This document shows positions 34,398 through 43,218 of a DNA stretch of 64,000 nt, piece after piece (within the stretch, counting starts at the first letter, position 1; every line of letters starts with the position of its first letter). Under the pieces are notes generated by a model that saw nothing but the letters and a program-made list of their open reading frames with translations, was not told the DNA's origin and did no database searches. The DNA comes from Streptomyces scabiei 87.22 (GTDB lineage Bacteria; Actinomycetota; Actinomycetes; Streptomycetales; Streptomycetaceae), in the NCBI RefSeq assembly GCF_000091305.1, contig NC_013929.1, forward strand, positions 6,200,001-6,264,000, read 5' to 3'. The position numbers and the translations under genes were made by a program.

Positions 34398-35618
34398 ATG
34401 TTTGACGAACAGCAGCGACCCGAGCGATCAGATCGAGCCGATCGACCAGACAGGACGGTTCTGATGGATCGGATGGATCGGACAGCGCCGACGGACCACG
34501 GGCCGCTCGCGGGCTTCACCGTGGGCGTCACGGCCGCCCGCCGGGCCGACGAGCTGGGAGCACTGCTCCAGCGCCGCGGAGCCGCGGTCCTGCACGCCCC
34601 CGCCCTGCGCATCGTGCCGCTCGCCGACGACAGCGAACTGCTCGCCGCGACCAAGGACCTGCTCGACCAGGCCCCCGACATCGTGGTGGCGACCACGGCG
34701 ATCGGCTTCCGCGGCTGGATCGAGGCGGCGGACGGCTGGGGCCTCGGGGAGGCGCTCCTCGACCGGCTGCGGGGCGTCGAACTCCTCGCGCGCGGACCGA
34801 AGGTGAAGGGTGCCATCCGCGCCGCCGGACTCACCGAGGAGTGGTCCCCCTCCTCCGAATCCATGGCCGAGGTGCTCGACCGGCTGCTGGAGCAGGGCGT
34901 CGAGGGCCGTCGTCTCGCCATCCAGCTCCACGGCGAACCCCTCCCCGGCTTCGTGGAGTCCCTGCGGGCCGCCGGAGCGGAGGTCGTGGGTGTCCCCGTG
35001 TACCGCTGGATGCCCCCCGAGGACATCACCCCCATGGACCGCCTCCTCGACGCGGCGATCGGCCGCGGCCTCGACGCCCTCACCTTCACCAGCGCCCCGG
35101 CGGCGGCCTCCCTGCTCTCCCGCGCCGAGGACCGGGGCCTGCTCCCGGAGCTGCTCAACGCCCTCGGCCACGACGTCCTCCCCGCCTGCGTGGGCCCGGT
35201 GACGGCACTGCCCCTCCAGGCCCACGGCGTGGACACGGTCCAGCCCGAGCGGTTCCGCCTCGGCCCCCTGGTCCAGCTCCTGTGCCAGGAACTCCCCGGC
35301 CGCGCCCGCACGTTGCCCATCGCCGGCCACCGGGTGGAGATCCGGGGCCACGCGGTCCTCGTCGACGGCGACCTCCGCCCCGTCCCTCCGGCGGGCATGT
35401 CCCTGCTGCGCGCGCTCTGCCGCCGTCCGGGCTGGGTCGTCCCCCGCTCGGACCTCCTCAAGGCCCTCCCCGGCGCCGGCCGCGACGAACACGCCGTGGA
35501 AACGGCCATGGCCCGCCTCCGCACATCCCTGGGCACCCCCAAACTCATCCAGACAGTGGTCAAACGCGGCTACCGCCTGGCCCTGGACCCAACGGCGGAC
35601 ACGAAGTACGACACGTAA
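34398..35618 (+). CDS. nnaR: HemD-like domain fused to a winged-helix regulator, NnaR-like
   Basis: A 406-residue two-domain protein. Residues about 35-300 resemble uroporphyrinogen-III synthase (FTVGVTAARRADELGALLQR, GLDALTFTSAPAAASLL). Residues 310-400 are an OmpR/PhoB-type winged helix (MSLLRALCRRPGWVVPRSDL, then VKRGYRLAL). The fusion next to narK matches the nitrate-assimilation regulator NnaR of mycobacteria and Streptomyces; the HemD part probably serves as a sensor more than an enzyme (inference). An Asp/Arg/Met-rich N-terminus (RSDRADRPDRT) precedes the fold. Start is uncertain: ATG 34398 has GGACGAG upstream; GTG 34368 and ATG 34464 are alternatives. Confidence 0.82.
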   Translation: MFDEQQRPERSDRADRPDRTVLMDRMDRTAPTDHGPLAGFTVGVTAARRADELGALLQRRGAAVLHAPALRIVPLADDSELLAATKDLLDQAPDIVVATTAIGFRGWIEAADGWGLGEALLDRLRGVELLARGPKVKGAIRAAGLTEEWSPSSESMAEVLDRLLEQGVEGRRLAIQLHGEPLPGFVESLRAAGAEVVGVPVYRWMPPEDITPMDRLLDAAIGRGLDALTFTSAPAAASLLSRAEDRGLLPELLNALGHDVLPACVGPVTALPLQAHGVDTVQPERFRLGPLVQLLCQELPGRARTLPIAGHRVEIRGHAVLVDGDLRPVPPAGMSLLRALCRRPGWVVPRSDLLKALPGAGRDEHAVETAMARLRTSLGTPKLIQTVVKRGYRLALDPTADTKYDT

Positions 35619-35624
35619 AGGACC

Positions 35625-35885
35625 AGGGGCGCAGCCCCTGCCTTTTCAGGGGCGCGGGGAACGGCGCGACCAGCCCCCACCGGACCCGCAGGTCGGGGGG
35701 GGCCGTAGGGGCGCAGCCCCTGGTCTTTCAGGGGCGCGGGGAACGGCGCGACCAGCCCCCACCGGACCCGCAGGTCGGGGGGCCGTAGGGGCGCAGCCCC
35801 TGGTCTTTCAGGGGCGCGAGGAACTGCGCGAGAAGCCCCACCGGACCCGCGGGTTGGGGGTCGAAGGGGCGCAGCCCCTGGGAAG
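35625..35885. repeat. Tandem array of palindromic intergenic repeats
   Basis: The 426-base gap after the nnaR-like gene holds three tandem copies, about 85-88 bases each (starting near 35,629, 35,711 and 35,790), plus a partial fourth near 35,869. Each contains GGGGCGCAGCCCCTG, then TTTCAGGGGCGCGGGGAAC, GCGCGACCAGCCCCCACC and GGACCCGCAGGTCGGGGG. Copies 1 and 2 are nearly identical. Each unit can fold by itself. They belong to the same family as the elements at 5.6, 12.0 and 13.6 kb. The rest of the gap (35,886-36,044) shows nothing recognisable. Confidence 0.85.
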
Positions 35886-36044
35886 GGACGGGCAAGGGCG
35901 GCGGGGGCGAACCGAACCGGCCGCACACCGAAGGGTTCCCGCCCGGCGTGCGCCCAGGCACTGTAAGGGGTACGTACCTCCCGAGCGCAGCGCGCAGCGC
36001 ATCGCACCCCTGCCGGCCGGCAACCCCACGGCGGTGACAAGCCC

Positions 36045-36614
36045 ATGGCACCAGACCCCCGCTTCGACTGCGGCCACCTCTGCCTGGACCTCCTCGCCAC
36101 CACCCACCCCGAGGAACAACTCGACACCCCGGACGCCCTGCGCACCTGGATCACCGCCGCCCGCCTGGTCCCCGAGGGCACCCACCTCGCCCCCGTCACC
36201 CCGCACTGGCTGGTCGACTTCCGGGAACTACGCGGACACGTCGGGCAGTTGGTCCACGCCGGCCCGGACCGGGACCCCGCCGACCTCTCCCTGGCCCGGG
36301 TCAACGACCTGGCGTGCGCCCCCACTCCGGCCCCCCGGGCCGTCCGCACGGACGACGGCACCCTCACCCGCACCCTGCACCACACACCCGACCGCGCGTC
36401 CCTGCTCGCCCTGATCGCCCGCGACACCGTGGAGCTGCTCACCGACCCGGCGGCCCGCGCCGCCCTGCGCCGCTGTGCGGGCGACAACTGCCCCATCGTG
36501 TACGTCGACACCTCCCGAGGCCGTCGCCGCCGTTGGTGCTCCAGCGAGATCTGCGGCAATCGCGAGCGCGTGGCCCGGCACCGCCGCCGAGCCGCCGCCC
36601 TGGCCCGCGTGTAG
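36045..36614 (+). CDS. CGNR zinc-finger protein
   Basis: A 189-residue protein. The N-terminal part belongs to the ABATE-like domain (RFDCGHLCLDLLATTH). The C-terminal CGNR zinc finger has Cys residues in CAGDNC and WCSSEICGNRERVARHRRR, so it is a nucleic-acid-binding protein and probable transcription regulator. It stands alone between the repeat array and the sigma-factor operon. Target unknown. Confidence 0.85.
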   Translation: MAPDPRFDCGHLCLDLLATTHPEEQLDTPDALRTWITAARLVPEGTHLAPVTPHWLVDFRELRGHVGQLVHAGPDRDPADLSLARVNDLACAPTPAPRAVRTDDGTLTRTLHHTPDRASLLALIARDTVELLTDPAARAALRRCAGDNCPIVYVDTSRGRRRRWCSSEICGNRERVARHRRRAAALARV

Positions 36615-36904
36615 CCGGGACGCGGAAGCCCACCCCCGTTACCCACCCCGACAGTTGGGCAAACCCCTGCTGGCCGTAAAGAAGCAGCAGTGCTGTTTTT
36701 CACATCGCGACGCGGGAGTCTTCACAATTCCCGTCCATGCGTGCCGGTTTAAGCAGGGATATGGGACCACTTGTCCCCCAGCTGCCCCACCCGCACCGCG
36801 TTTAATCGAGAAAGTTGTGGCTCAACTCTGAACACACAACTGGTTACCTACGTATCCCGATGTGAGCGACCGACTGGGGGAACCCCCGGACACCGGAGGT
36901 AGCC

Positions 36905-37480
36905 GTGCGCAAGGATTCCGCTGTGGCCGATGAACGCCCGCACAGGGCACGACATCGCGCATCGCAGCCCTCAGAGCCTGATGAGGAGCTGATGCGCGCG
37001 CTGTACCGCGAGCACGCTGGACCCTTGCTCGCGTACGTGCTGCGTCTGGTCGCGGGCGACCGCCAGCGTGCCGAGGACGTTGTGCAGGAAACTCTCATCC
37101 GGGCCTGGAAGAACGCCGGTCAGCTCAATCGAGCGACCGGATCGGTACGCCCCTGGCTGGTGACGGTCGCACGTCGCATCGTCATCGACGGCCACCGCAG
37201 CCGGCAGGCCCGGCCGCAGGAGGTCGACCCGTCGCCGCTGGAGGTCATCCCCGCGGAGGACGAGATCGACAAGGCGTTGTGGCTGATGACACTGTCGGAC
37301 GCGCTGGACGACCTGACCCCTGCTCACAGGGAAGTCCTGGTCGAGACCTATTTCAAAGGGCGTACGGTCAATGAGGCGGCCGAGACGCTTGGCATCCCCA
37401 GTGGCACCGTCCGCTCCCGGGTGTTCTACGCCCTGCGGTCGATGAAGCTGGCTCTAGAGGAGCGCGGGGTGACGGCATGA
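36905..37480 (+). CDS. sigU: ECF RNA polymerase sigma factor, SigU-like
   Basis: A 191-residue extracytoplasmic-function sigma factor. Region 2 (about 28-95; LMRALYREHAGPLLAYVLRL, RAEDVVQETLIRAWKNA, VRPWLVTVARR) melts the -10 element. Region 4 (about 130-185; LTPAHREVLVETYFKGRTV, GIPSGTVRSRVFYALRSM) binds -35. Start is GTG 36905. Its stop overlaps the anti-sigma gene by 4 bases. The order next to the helicase and malic-enzyme genes matches the sigU locus remembered from S. coelicolor. The GGTTACCTACGTATCCC stretch near 36,841 may be its promoter. Confidence 0.85.
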   Translation: MRKDSAVADERPHRARHRASQPSEPDEELMRALYREHAGPLLAYVLRLVAGDRQRAEDVVQETLIRAWKNAGQLNRATGSVRPWLVTVARRIVIDGHRSRQARPQEVDPSPLEVIPAEDEIDKALWLMTLSDALDDLTPAHREVLVETYFKGRTVNEAAETLGIPSGTVRSRVFYALRSMKLALEERGVTA

Positions 37481-38295
37481 GCAACATCTACGGGGGGTAT
37501 GGACCGGGAATGCCCGGATCTGTGCAAGGAGCCCAGGGGTCCGGCGACAACATCCACGAGACCGTCGGCGCGTACGCCCTCGGGATACTGGACGACGCCG
37601 AGGCCACACAGTTCGAAATCCACCTCGCCACGTGCGAGTGGTGCGGCCAGCAGCTCGACGAGCTGGCCGGTATGGAACCGATGCTGGCCGCGCTCGCGGA
37701 CCTCCCCGCCGCTCAGGGGACACCCGCGATCGGTGAGTCCCTGTCCGCGAAACCGACCACCGGACTCGCGGACCGCCTGGTCGGCGAGGTCGTCCAGCAC
37801 CGCGCGAAGAAGAGCCGGCGCAACTTCTTCATGCTCGCGGCGGGCGTCGCCCTGATCGTCGGCGGCCCCACGGCCGTGTTCGCGACGACGGGCGGCGGGG
37901 ACTCGGAGACGCCTCCGGTCGCCAGCCAGCCCGCCCACGACGCCTTCGTCAAGATGGCCGACAAGGACAAGGTCTCCGGCACCGACGCGGCCACCCAGGT
38001 CAGCGCCACGGTCGCCATGGAGTCCAAGGCATGGGGCACGCACGCGGTCCTGGAGCTGAAGAACGTCAAGGGTCCGGAGAAGTGCTCGCTCATCGCCGTC
38101 GGCAAGAACGGCGAGCGCGAGACGGTCACCTCCTGGTCCGTCCCGAAGTGGGGCTACGGCATCAAGAACGCCACGACCGAGCAGGCGAAGAACCCGCTCT
38201 ACGTCCACGGCGGCGCCGCCTTCACACCGGACCAGATCGACCACTTCGAGGTTCTGACCTTCAGCGGGAAGAAGCTCGTCTCGGTCAAGGCATGA
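37477..38295 (+). CDS. Zinc-binding anti-sigma factor (membrane-anchored)
   Basis: A 272-residue cognate anti-sigma factor. The cytoplasmic N-terminal domain has the zinc-anti-sigma motif (HETVGAYALGILDD followed by HLATCEWC, an HxxxCxxC). One membrane helix (NFFMLAAGVALIVGGPTAVF, about 115-135) and an external domain of about 130 residues follow. It overlaps the sigma gene by 4 bases, so the two are made together and the sigma factor is held until a membrane signal releases it. Confidence 0.88.
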   Translation: MSNIYGGYGPGMPGSVQGAQGSGDNIHETVGAYALGILDDAEATQFEIHLATCEWCGQQLDELAGMEPMLAALADLPAAQGTPAIGESLSAKPTTGLADRLVGEVVQHRAKKSRRNFFMLAAGVALIVGGPTAVFATTGGGDSETPPVASQPAHDAFVKMADKDKVSGTDAATQVSATVAMESKAWGTHAVLELKNVKGPEKCSLIAVGKNGERETVTSWSVPKWGYGIKNATTEQAKNPLYVHGGAAFTPDQIDHFEVLTFSGKKLVSVKA

Positions 38296-38316
38296 CACGT
38301 CGGAACACGTGGTGAG

Positions 38317-38355
38317 AGGACCCCGGTCGGGCACATAGCCTGACGGGGTCCTTTT
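38317..38355 (+). terminator. Terminator of the sigma/anti-sigma operon
   Basis: The stem AGGACCCCGGTC / GACGGGGTCCT has one bulged base and a 13-base loop, and is followed by TTTT. It lies 22 bases past the anti-sigma stop. Confidence 0.8.
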
Positions 38356-38399
38356 CGCGTACGGTAGACGGCTGCCCAGCACGTCAGAAGGGGGCCCGG

Positions 38400-40697
38400 G
38401 TGGCCGCTCAGGTTCAGCAGGAAACGCTCGACTCCGCTCACGACTCGGTGCGTGAGAAGGAGATCGGCGTCGAACAGGAACATCTGGACCGGGTGTACCG
38501 GCGCCTCGAGGAGAAGATCCACGAGGCCGAGTTCCTGATGAACGACGCGGCCCAGCGCGGCCAGGTCGGCACCCCCGGCGCACTCGCCGAGCGGGACGCC
38601 CAGGTCTTCCGCGCCGGCATCCATCTGAACCGGCTGAACAACGAGTTCGAGGACTTCCTGTTCGGCCGTATCGACCTGCTGCTCGGCAAGGACGGCAAGA
38701 AGGGCCCCGACGGCGCGTACACCGCCGTCGAGCCGGCCGAGGGCGCCGTCCGCCCCGACAACACCGCCGACATCGCCGAGACCCTCCACATCGGCCGTAT
38801 CGGCGTCCTGGACTCGGAGTACGCGCCGCTGGTCATCGACTGGCGCGCCCCGGCCGCCGCCCCCTTCTACCGCTCGACCCCGGTCGACCCCGGCCGGGTC
38901 GTCCGCCGCCGGGTCATCCGCTCCAAGGGCCGCAAGGTGCTCGGCGTCGAGGACGACCTGATGCGCCCCGAGCTGAAGGCATCCCTCGACGGCGGTGAAC
39001 TGGCCGTCATCGGCGACGGCGCGCTGATGGCCGCCCTCGGGCAGGCCCGCAGCCACACCATGCGCGACATCGTCGCCTCCATCCAGGCCGAACAGGACCT
39101 GGTGATCCGCGCCCCCGCCGCCTCCGTGACCTACGTCGAGGGCGGCCCCGGCACCGGCAAGACCGCCGTCGCCCTGCACCGCGCGGCGTACCTCCTCTAC
39201 CAGGACCGGCGCCGGTACGCGGGCGGCATCCTGATCGTCTCCCCGACCCCGCTGCTGGTCGCCTACACCGAGGGCGTGCTGCCGTCCCTCGGCGAGGAGG
39301 GGCAGGTCGCCATCCGGGCGATCGGCTCCCTGGTCGACGGTGCGGAGGCCACGCTGTACGACTCCCCGGCCGTGGCCCGGGCCAAGGGCTCGTACCGCAT
39401 GCTCAAGGTGCTGCGGAAGGCCGCCCGGGGCGCCCTGGAGTCGGGCGACGCGCCCACCCGCCTCCGGGTCGTCGCCTTCGGCCGGCGCGTCGAGCTGGAG
39501 GCCCCCGACCTGGACCGCATCCGCCACAACGCGCTCGGCGGCACGGCCCCCGTCAACCTGCTGCGCCCCCGCGCCCGCAAGCTCCTCCTCGACGCCCTGT
39601 GGTCCCGGTCGGGCGCCGCGGGCCGGCACAGCGACCCGGAGCTGGCCGCCGAGCTGCGCTCCTCCTTCGACGAGGACATCACGAGCGAGGACGACTTCAT
39701 CGCCTTCCTCGACGCCTGGTGGCCCGAACTGACCCCGCGCGGTGTGCTGGAGGCCATGTCCGACGAGCGCCGCCTCGGCCGCTGGGCCCGGCGCATCCTC
39801 AACCCCGGCGAGGTCCGCCGGGTCGCCCGCTCCCTGAAGCGCGAGGGCCTGTCGGTCCACGACGTCGCCGTGCTGGACGAACTCCAGGCCGTGCTCGGCG
39901 CGCCGGCCCGCCCGCGGAAGAAGCGCGACCACGACCCCCTGGACCAGCTCACGGGGCTGGAGGAGCTGATGCCGGTCCGCGAGGAGACCCAGCGGGAGCG
40001 GGCCGAGCGGCTGGCGCAGGAGCGCACCGAGTACGCGCACGTCATCGTCGACGAGGCCCAGGACCTCACCCCGATGCAGTGGCGGATGGTCGGCCGCCGG
40101 GGCCGTCACGCCACCTGGACGGTCGTCGGGGACCCGGCCCAGTCCTCCTGGTCCGACCCGGACGAGGCGGCCGAGGCCCGCGACGAGGCGCTGGGCAGCC
40201 GCCCGCGCCGCCGCTTCACCCTCACCGTCAACTACCGCAACCCGGCCGAGATCGCCGAACTGGCGGCCAAGGTCCTGGCACTGGCCATGCCGGGCTCCGA
40301 GTCCCCCTCGGCGGTCCGCTCCACCGGCGTCGAGCCGCGCTTCGTCACCGCCGTCCGGGAGCCCCTGGCCCGCACGGTCCGCGCGGAGGCGGCGCGTCTG
40401 CTGGACCTCGTCGACGGCACGGTCGGCGTCGTCGTCGCCATGAACCGCCGGGACGAGGCCGCCCGCTGGCTGGCCGGCCTCGGCGACCGCGTCGTCGCGC
40501 TCGGCAGCCTGGAGGCGAAGGGGCTGGAGTACGACGCCACGGTGGTCGTCTCCCCGGCGGAGATCGCGGACGAGTCCCCGGCCGGACTGCGTGTGCTGTA
40601 CGTCGCACTCACCCGTGCGACGCAGCAGCTGACGGTCGTGTCGGCGGAGCGGGACGACCCCGACGCGAAGGGGGTCCCGGACCTGTTGCGCGACTGA
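38400..40697 (+). CDS. HelD/UvrD-like superfamily 1 helicase
   Basis: A 765-residue protein. A coiled-coil N-terminus (about 15-85) precedes an SF1 helicase core. Motif I is EGGPGTGKTAVALHRA (about 240), motif II IVDEAQDLTPMQW (about 550), a later motif is LTVNYRNPAEIAELA, and motif VI is YVALTRATQQLTVV. The N-terminal arm and the EFEDFLFGRIDLL segment resemble HelD/HelR proteins, which remove RNA polymerase from DNA. A DNA-repair helicase role is the alternative. Start is GTG 38400 with AAGGGGG upstream. No rifamycin-associated promoter element is seen. Confidence 0.8.
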   Translation: MAAQVQQETLDSAHDSVREKEIGVEQEHLDRVYRRLEEKIHEAEFLMNDAAQRGQVGTPGALAERDAQVFRAGIHLNRLNNEFEDFLFGRIDLLLGKDGKKGPDGAYTAVEPAEGAVRPDNTADIAETLHIGRIGVLDSEYAPLVIDWRAPAAAPFYRSTPVDPGRVVRRRVIRSKGRKVLGVEDDLMRPELKASLDGGELAVIGDGALMAALGQARSHTMRDIVASIQAEQDLVIRAPAASVTYVEGGPGTGKTAVALHRAAYLLYQDRRRYAGGILIVSPTPLLVAYTEGVLPSLGEEGQVAIRAIGSLVDGAEATLYDSPAVARAKGSYRMLKVLRKAARGALESGDAPTRLRVVAFGRRVELEAPDLDRIRHNALGGTAPVNLLRPRARKLLLDALWSRSGAAGRHSDPELAAELRSSFDEDITSEDDFIAFLDAWWPELTPRGVLEAMSDERRLGRWARRILNPGEVRRVARSLKREGLSVHDVAVLDELQAVLGAPARPRKKRDHDPLDQLTGLEELMPVREETQRERAERLAQERTEYAHVIVDEAQDLTPMQWRMVGRRGRHATWTVVGDPAQSSWSDPDEAAEARDEALGSRPRRRFTLTVNYRNPAEIAELAAKVLALAMPGSESPSAVRSTGVEPRFVTAVREPLARTVRAEAARLLDLVDGTVGVVVAMNRRDEAARWLAGLGDRVVALGSLEAKGLEYDATVVVSPAEIADESPAGLRVLYVALTRATQQLTVVSAERDDPDAKGVPDLLRD

Positions 40698-40828
40698 GCG
40701 GGTGGTCGGTCGGCCGCGGGCGCGGGGCTGTGCCGACATGCGGCTCCGCCACGCGGGCGCGGCCGGCCACGAACCACCCGCACCCGCCGACGCATCGCCA
40801 ACTCCCCGAACTCCGAGGCGCCTGTTAG

Positions 40829-40972
40829 CCTTGTGGATGGCACCGGCTCGATCCAAGCCCCCGGGCCCAACCTTCGTCGCTACGAGCGACCACTTGCCGC
40901 GAGGCGAGCATGGCGGGTCGGTGCCACTGAACGTACGAAGAGGTCCACGTCGAATGTGACGTGGACCTCTTC
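40829..40972 (+). ncRNA. Candidate small RNA upstream of the malic-enzyme gene
   Basis: The 402-base gap 40,698-41,099 has no convincing gene but ends in a strong terminator (40,937-40,972), 240 bases past the helicase stop. A TAGCCT box at 40,826-40,831 could be a -10 element. A transcript between them would be about 140 nt and contains smaller dyads such as GTCGCTACGAGCGAC. It may be an independent sRNA or only the helicase 3' UTR. Confidence 0.25.
40937..40972 (+). terminator. Strong hairpin terminator
   Basis: A perfect 15-bp stem (GAAGAGGTCCACGTC / GACGTGGACCTCTTC) with a 6-base loop, followed by TCGTTGTG. It isolates the malic-enzyme gene from upstream transcription. Confidence 0.85.
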
Positions 40973-41099
40973 TCGTTGTGAACAAAACGTTCTCAACCCC
41001 GGACGGCTAACGCCTACCCGGCGGTAGGTGCGACGATCGGACGGCAAAACGCAGCAAACGCAGTAGCAGAAGTACGCGCGAAAGCAGAGGAAGTCGGCC

Positions 41100-42512
41100 A
41101 TGGCAACGGCGCCCAGCGTCTCCTACTCGATGACGGTCCGGCTGGAGGTGCCCGCGAGCGGAACCGCGGTCTCCCAGCTCACCGGAGCCGTCGAGTCCCA
41201 CGGAGGCTCGGTGACGGGCCTCGACGTGACCGCATCCGGCCACGAGAAGCTCCGTATCGACGTCACCATCGCCGCGACCTCCACCGCGCACGCCGACGAG
41301 ATCGTCGAGCAGTTGCGCGACATCGAGGGCGTGACGCTCGGCAAGGTCTCCGACCGTACGTTCCTGATGCACCTCGGCGGCAAGATCGAGATGGCGTCGA
41401 AGCACCCCATCCGCAACCGTGACGACCTCTCGATGATCTACACCCCCGGCGTGGCCCGCGTCTGCATGGCGATCGCCGAGAACCCCGAGGACGCCCGCCG
41501 CCTCACCATCAAGCGCAACTCCGTTGCGGTCGTGACGGACGGCTCCGCCGTGCTCGGCCTCGGCAACATCGGCCCCAAGGCCGCGCTGCCCGTCATGGAG
41601 GGCAAGGCGGCCCTCTTCAAGCGGTTCGCCGGCATCGACGCCTGGCCGCTGTGCCTGGACACCCAGGACACCGACGCGATCGTCGAGATCGTCAAGGCCA
41701 TCGCCCCCGGCTTCGCGGGCATCAACCTGGAGGACATCTCCGCGCCCCGCTGCTTCGAGATCGAGGCCCGGCTGCGCGAGGCCCTCGACATCCCCGTCTT
41801 CCACGACGACCAGCACGGCACGGCGATCGTCGTCCTCGCCGCCCTCACCAACGCGCTGCGCGTCGCGGGCAAGGCGATCGGGGACATCCGCGTCGTCATG
41901 TCCGGCGCCGGCGCGGCCGGCACGGCCATCCTCAAGCTGCTCATCGCCGCCGGTGTGAAGAACGCCGTCGTGGCCGACATCCACGGTGTCGTGCACTGCG
42001 ACCGCACCGACCTGGTCGACGCCGCCGCCGACTCACCGCTGCGCTGGATCGCGGACAACACCAACCCCGAGGGCCTCACGGGCACGCTCAAGGAGGCCGT
42101 GCGCGACGCCGACGTCTTCATCGGCGTCTCCGCCCCGAACGTCCTCGACGGCGACGACGTGGCCGCCATGGCCGACAACGCGATCGTGTTCGCGCTCGCG
42201 AACCCCGACCCCGAGGTCGACCCCGCCGTCGCCCGCCAGACGGCGGCCGTCGTGGCCACCGGCCGCTCGGACTTCCCGAACCAGATCAACAACGTGCTGG
42301 TCTTCCCGGGTGTCTTCCGCGGTCTGCTCGACGCCCAGTCCCGCACCGTCAACACCGAGATGATGCTCGCCGCGGCGACCGCGCTCGCGAACGTCGTCAC
42401 CGAGGACGAGCTGAACCCGAACTACATCATCCCGAGCGTCTTCAACGACAAGGTCGCCGGCGCGGTCGCCGGGGCGGTCCGCGAGGCCGCGAAGGCGGCG
42501 GCGTCGGCCTGA
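41100..42512 (+). CDS. NAD(P)-dependent malic enzyme with N-terminal ACT domain
   Basis: A 470-residue enzyme that decarboxylates malate to pyruvate in the cytoplasm and yields NADPH or NADH. Residues 1-85 form an ACT regulatory domain. The catalytic part has MIYTPGVARVC (catalytic Tyr), ALPVMEGKAALFK (Lys), NLEDISAPRCFEIE and FHDDQHGTAIV (metal ligands), then the Rossmann loop VMSGAGAAGTA. The length fits small bacterial malic enzymes plus the ACT domain. Start ATG 41100. Cofactor preference cannot be settled by eye. Confidence 0.93.
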   Translation: MATAPSVSYSMTVRLEVPASGTAVSQLTGAVESHGGSVTGLDVTASGHEKLRIDVTIAATSTAHADEIVEQLRDIEGVTLGKVSDRTFLMHLGGKIEMASKHPIRNRDDLSMIYTPGVARVCMAIAENPEDARRLTIKRNSVAVVTDGSAVLGLGNIGPKAALPVMEGKAALFKRFAGIDAWPLCLDTQDTDAIVEIVKAIAPGFAGINLEDISAPRCFEIEARLREALDIPVFHDDQHGTAIVVLAALTNALRVAGKAIGDIRVVMSGAGAAGTAILKLLIAAGVKNAVVADIHGVVHCDRTDLVDAAADSPLRWIADNTNPEGLTGTLKEAVRDADVFIGVSAPNVLDGDDVAAMADNAIVFALANPDPEVDPAVARQTAAVVATGRSDFPNQINNVLVFPGVFRGLLDAQSRTVNTEMMLAAATALANVVTEDELNPNYIIPSVFNDKVAGAVAGAVREAAKAAASA

Positions 42513-42614
42513 GCCCGGCGCTGTGACGGTTGCCACGCCCCGCGTCATCGGCGCGTCGCGGGGCCGCGGGGCTTGCGCCGCCCTTTAGTGTGGCGGCCAA
42601 GCTCAGGCCTGCCA

Positions 42615-42677
42615 CGACTCCCAAGGGTGTTCATATGACTCCCAGGGGTGTTCGTGTGACTCCCAGGGGTGCTGGAT
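42615..42677. repeat. Three 21-base direct repeats upstream of the hup promoter
   Basis: Three consecutive 21-base units (42,615-42,635; 42,636-42,656; 42,657-42,677) share the core GACTCCCARGGGTG. The period equals two helical turns, so proteins bound there would line up on one DNA face. The array ends at the candidate -35 box of the HU gene, suggesting an activator or repressor binding array. Confidence 0.7.
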
Positions 42678-42707
42678 TGGCTTTCCCGCCGCAGGTGAGT
42701 GCAGGAT
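42677..42707 (+). promoter_or_regulatory. Candidate hup promoter
   Basis: TTGGCT (42,677-42,682) and CAGGAT (42,702-42,707) resemble -35 and -10 boxes of the housekeeping sigma factor, with a slightly long 19-base spacer. They lie 75 bases before the HU start. Confidence 0.4.
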
Positions 42708-42781
42708 GCGTTTCTGGGCGCGAGGGTCTGACGACGGACCCGGGTCCGCCTCAACGGCAAGAAGAACACGGGAGTAACAAC

Positions 42782-43063
42782 ATGAACCGCAGTGAGCTGG
42801 TGGCCGCCCTGGCCGACCGCGCCGAGGTGACCCGCAAGGACGCCGACGCCGTGCTGGCCGCGTTCGCCGAGGTCGTCGGCGACATCGTCGCCAAGGGCGA
42901 CGAGAAGGTCACCATCCCCGGCTTCCTGACTTTCGAGCGCACCCACCGTGCCGCTCGTACCGCTCGTAACCCGCAGACCGGCGACCCGATCCAGATCCCG
43001 GCCGGCTACAGCGTGAAGGTCTCCGCGGGCAGCAAGCTCAAGGAAGCGGCCAAGGGCAAGTAG
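42782..43063 (+). CDS. hup: Histone-like DNA-binding protein HU
   Basis: A 93-residue HU protein that bends and compacts nucleoid DNA as a dimer. It starts MNRSELVAALADRAEVTRKD and carries the signature GFLTFERTHRAARTARNPQT with the DNA-inserting arm. This is the short vegetative form; it lacks the Lys/Ala-rich C-terminal tail of the second Streptomyces HU. It is monocistronic, flanked by a 21-base repeat array upstream and a terminator downstream. Confidence 0.97.
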   Translation: MNRSELVAALADRAEVTRKDADAVLAAFAEVVGDIVAKGDEKVTIPGFLTFERTHRAARTARNPQTGDPIQIPAGYSVKVSAGSKLKEAAKGK

Positions 43064-43112
43064 CCTCGCCCTCCGTCCTTCCGGGGATGGTGTGGCGCGC
43101 GTGGAACGCCGG

Positions 43113-43150
43113 ATGGGGGCGGCACCTGGTCTTCCAGGTGCCGCCCCCAT
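43113..43150 (+). terminator. Terminator after hup
   Basis: A perfect 17-bp stem (ATGGGGGCGGCACCTGG / CCAGGTGCCGCCCCCAT) with a TCTT loop, 49 bases past the HU stop. Confidence 0.9.
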
Positions 43151-43218
43151 CGTGCGTGTGCGGCCGCGGGTCCGGCGTGGCCGGCCGCGCCCCGCGGCGG
43201 AGCCGCAGATGTCACAGC

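Noticed and set aside
35625-35885. Possible CRISPR array
   Set aside because: Units are 85-88 bases, adjoining, GC-rich palindromes without unique spacers, and no cas genes are present.
38299-38399. Rifamycin-associated element before the HelD-like gene
   Set aside because: The expected inverted repeat (GGGGCTTGCG-type) is not found; the only dyad is the terminator of the preceding operon.
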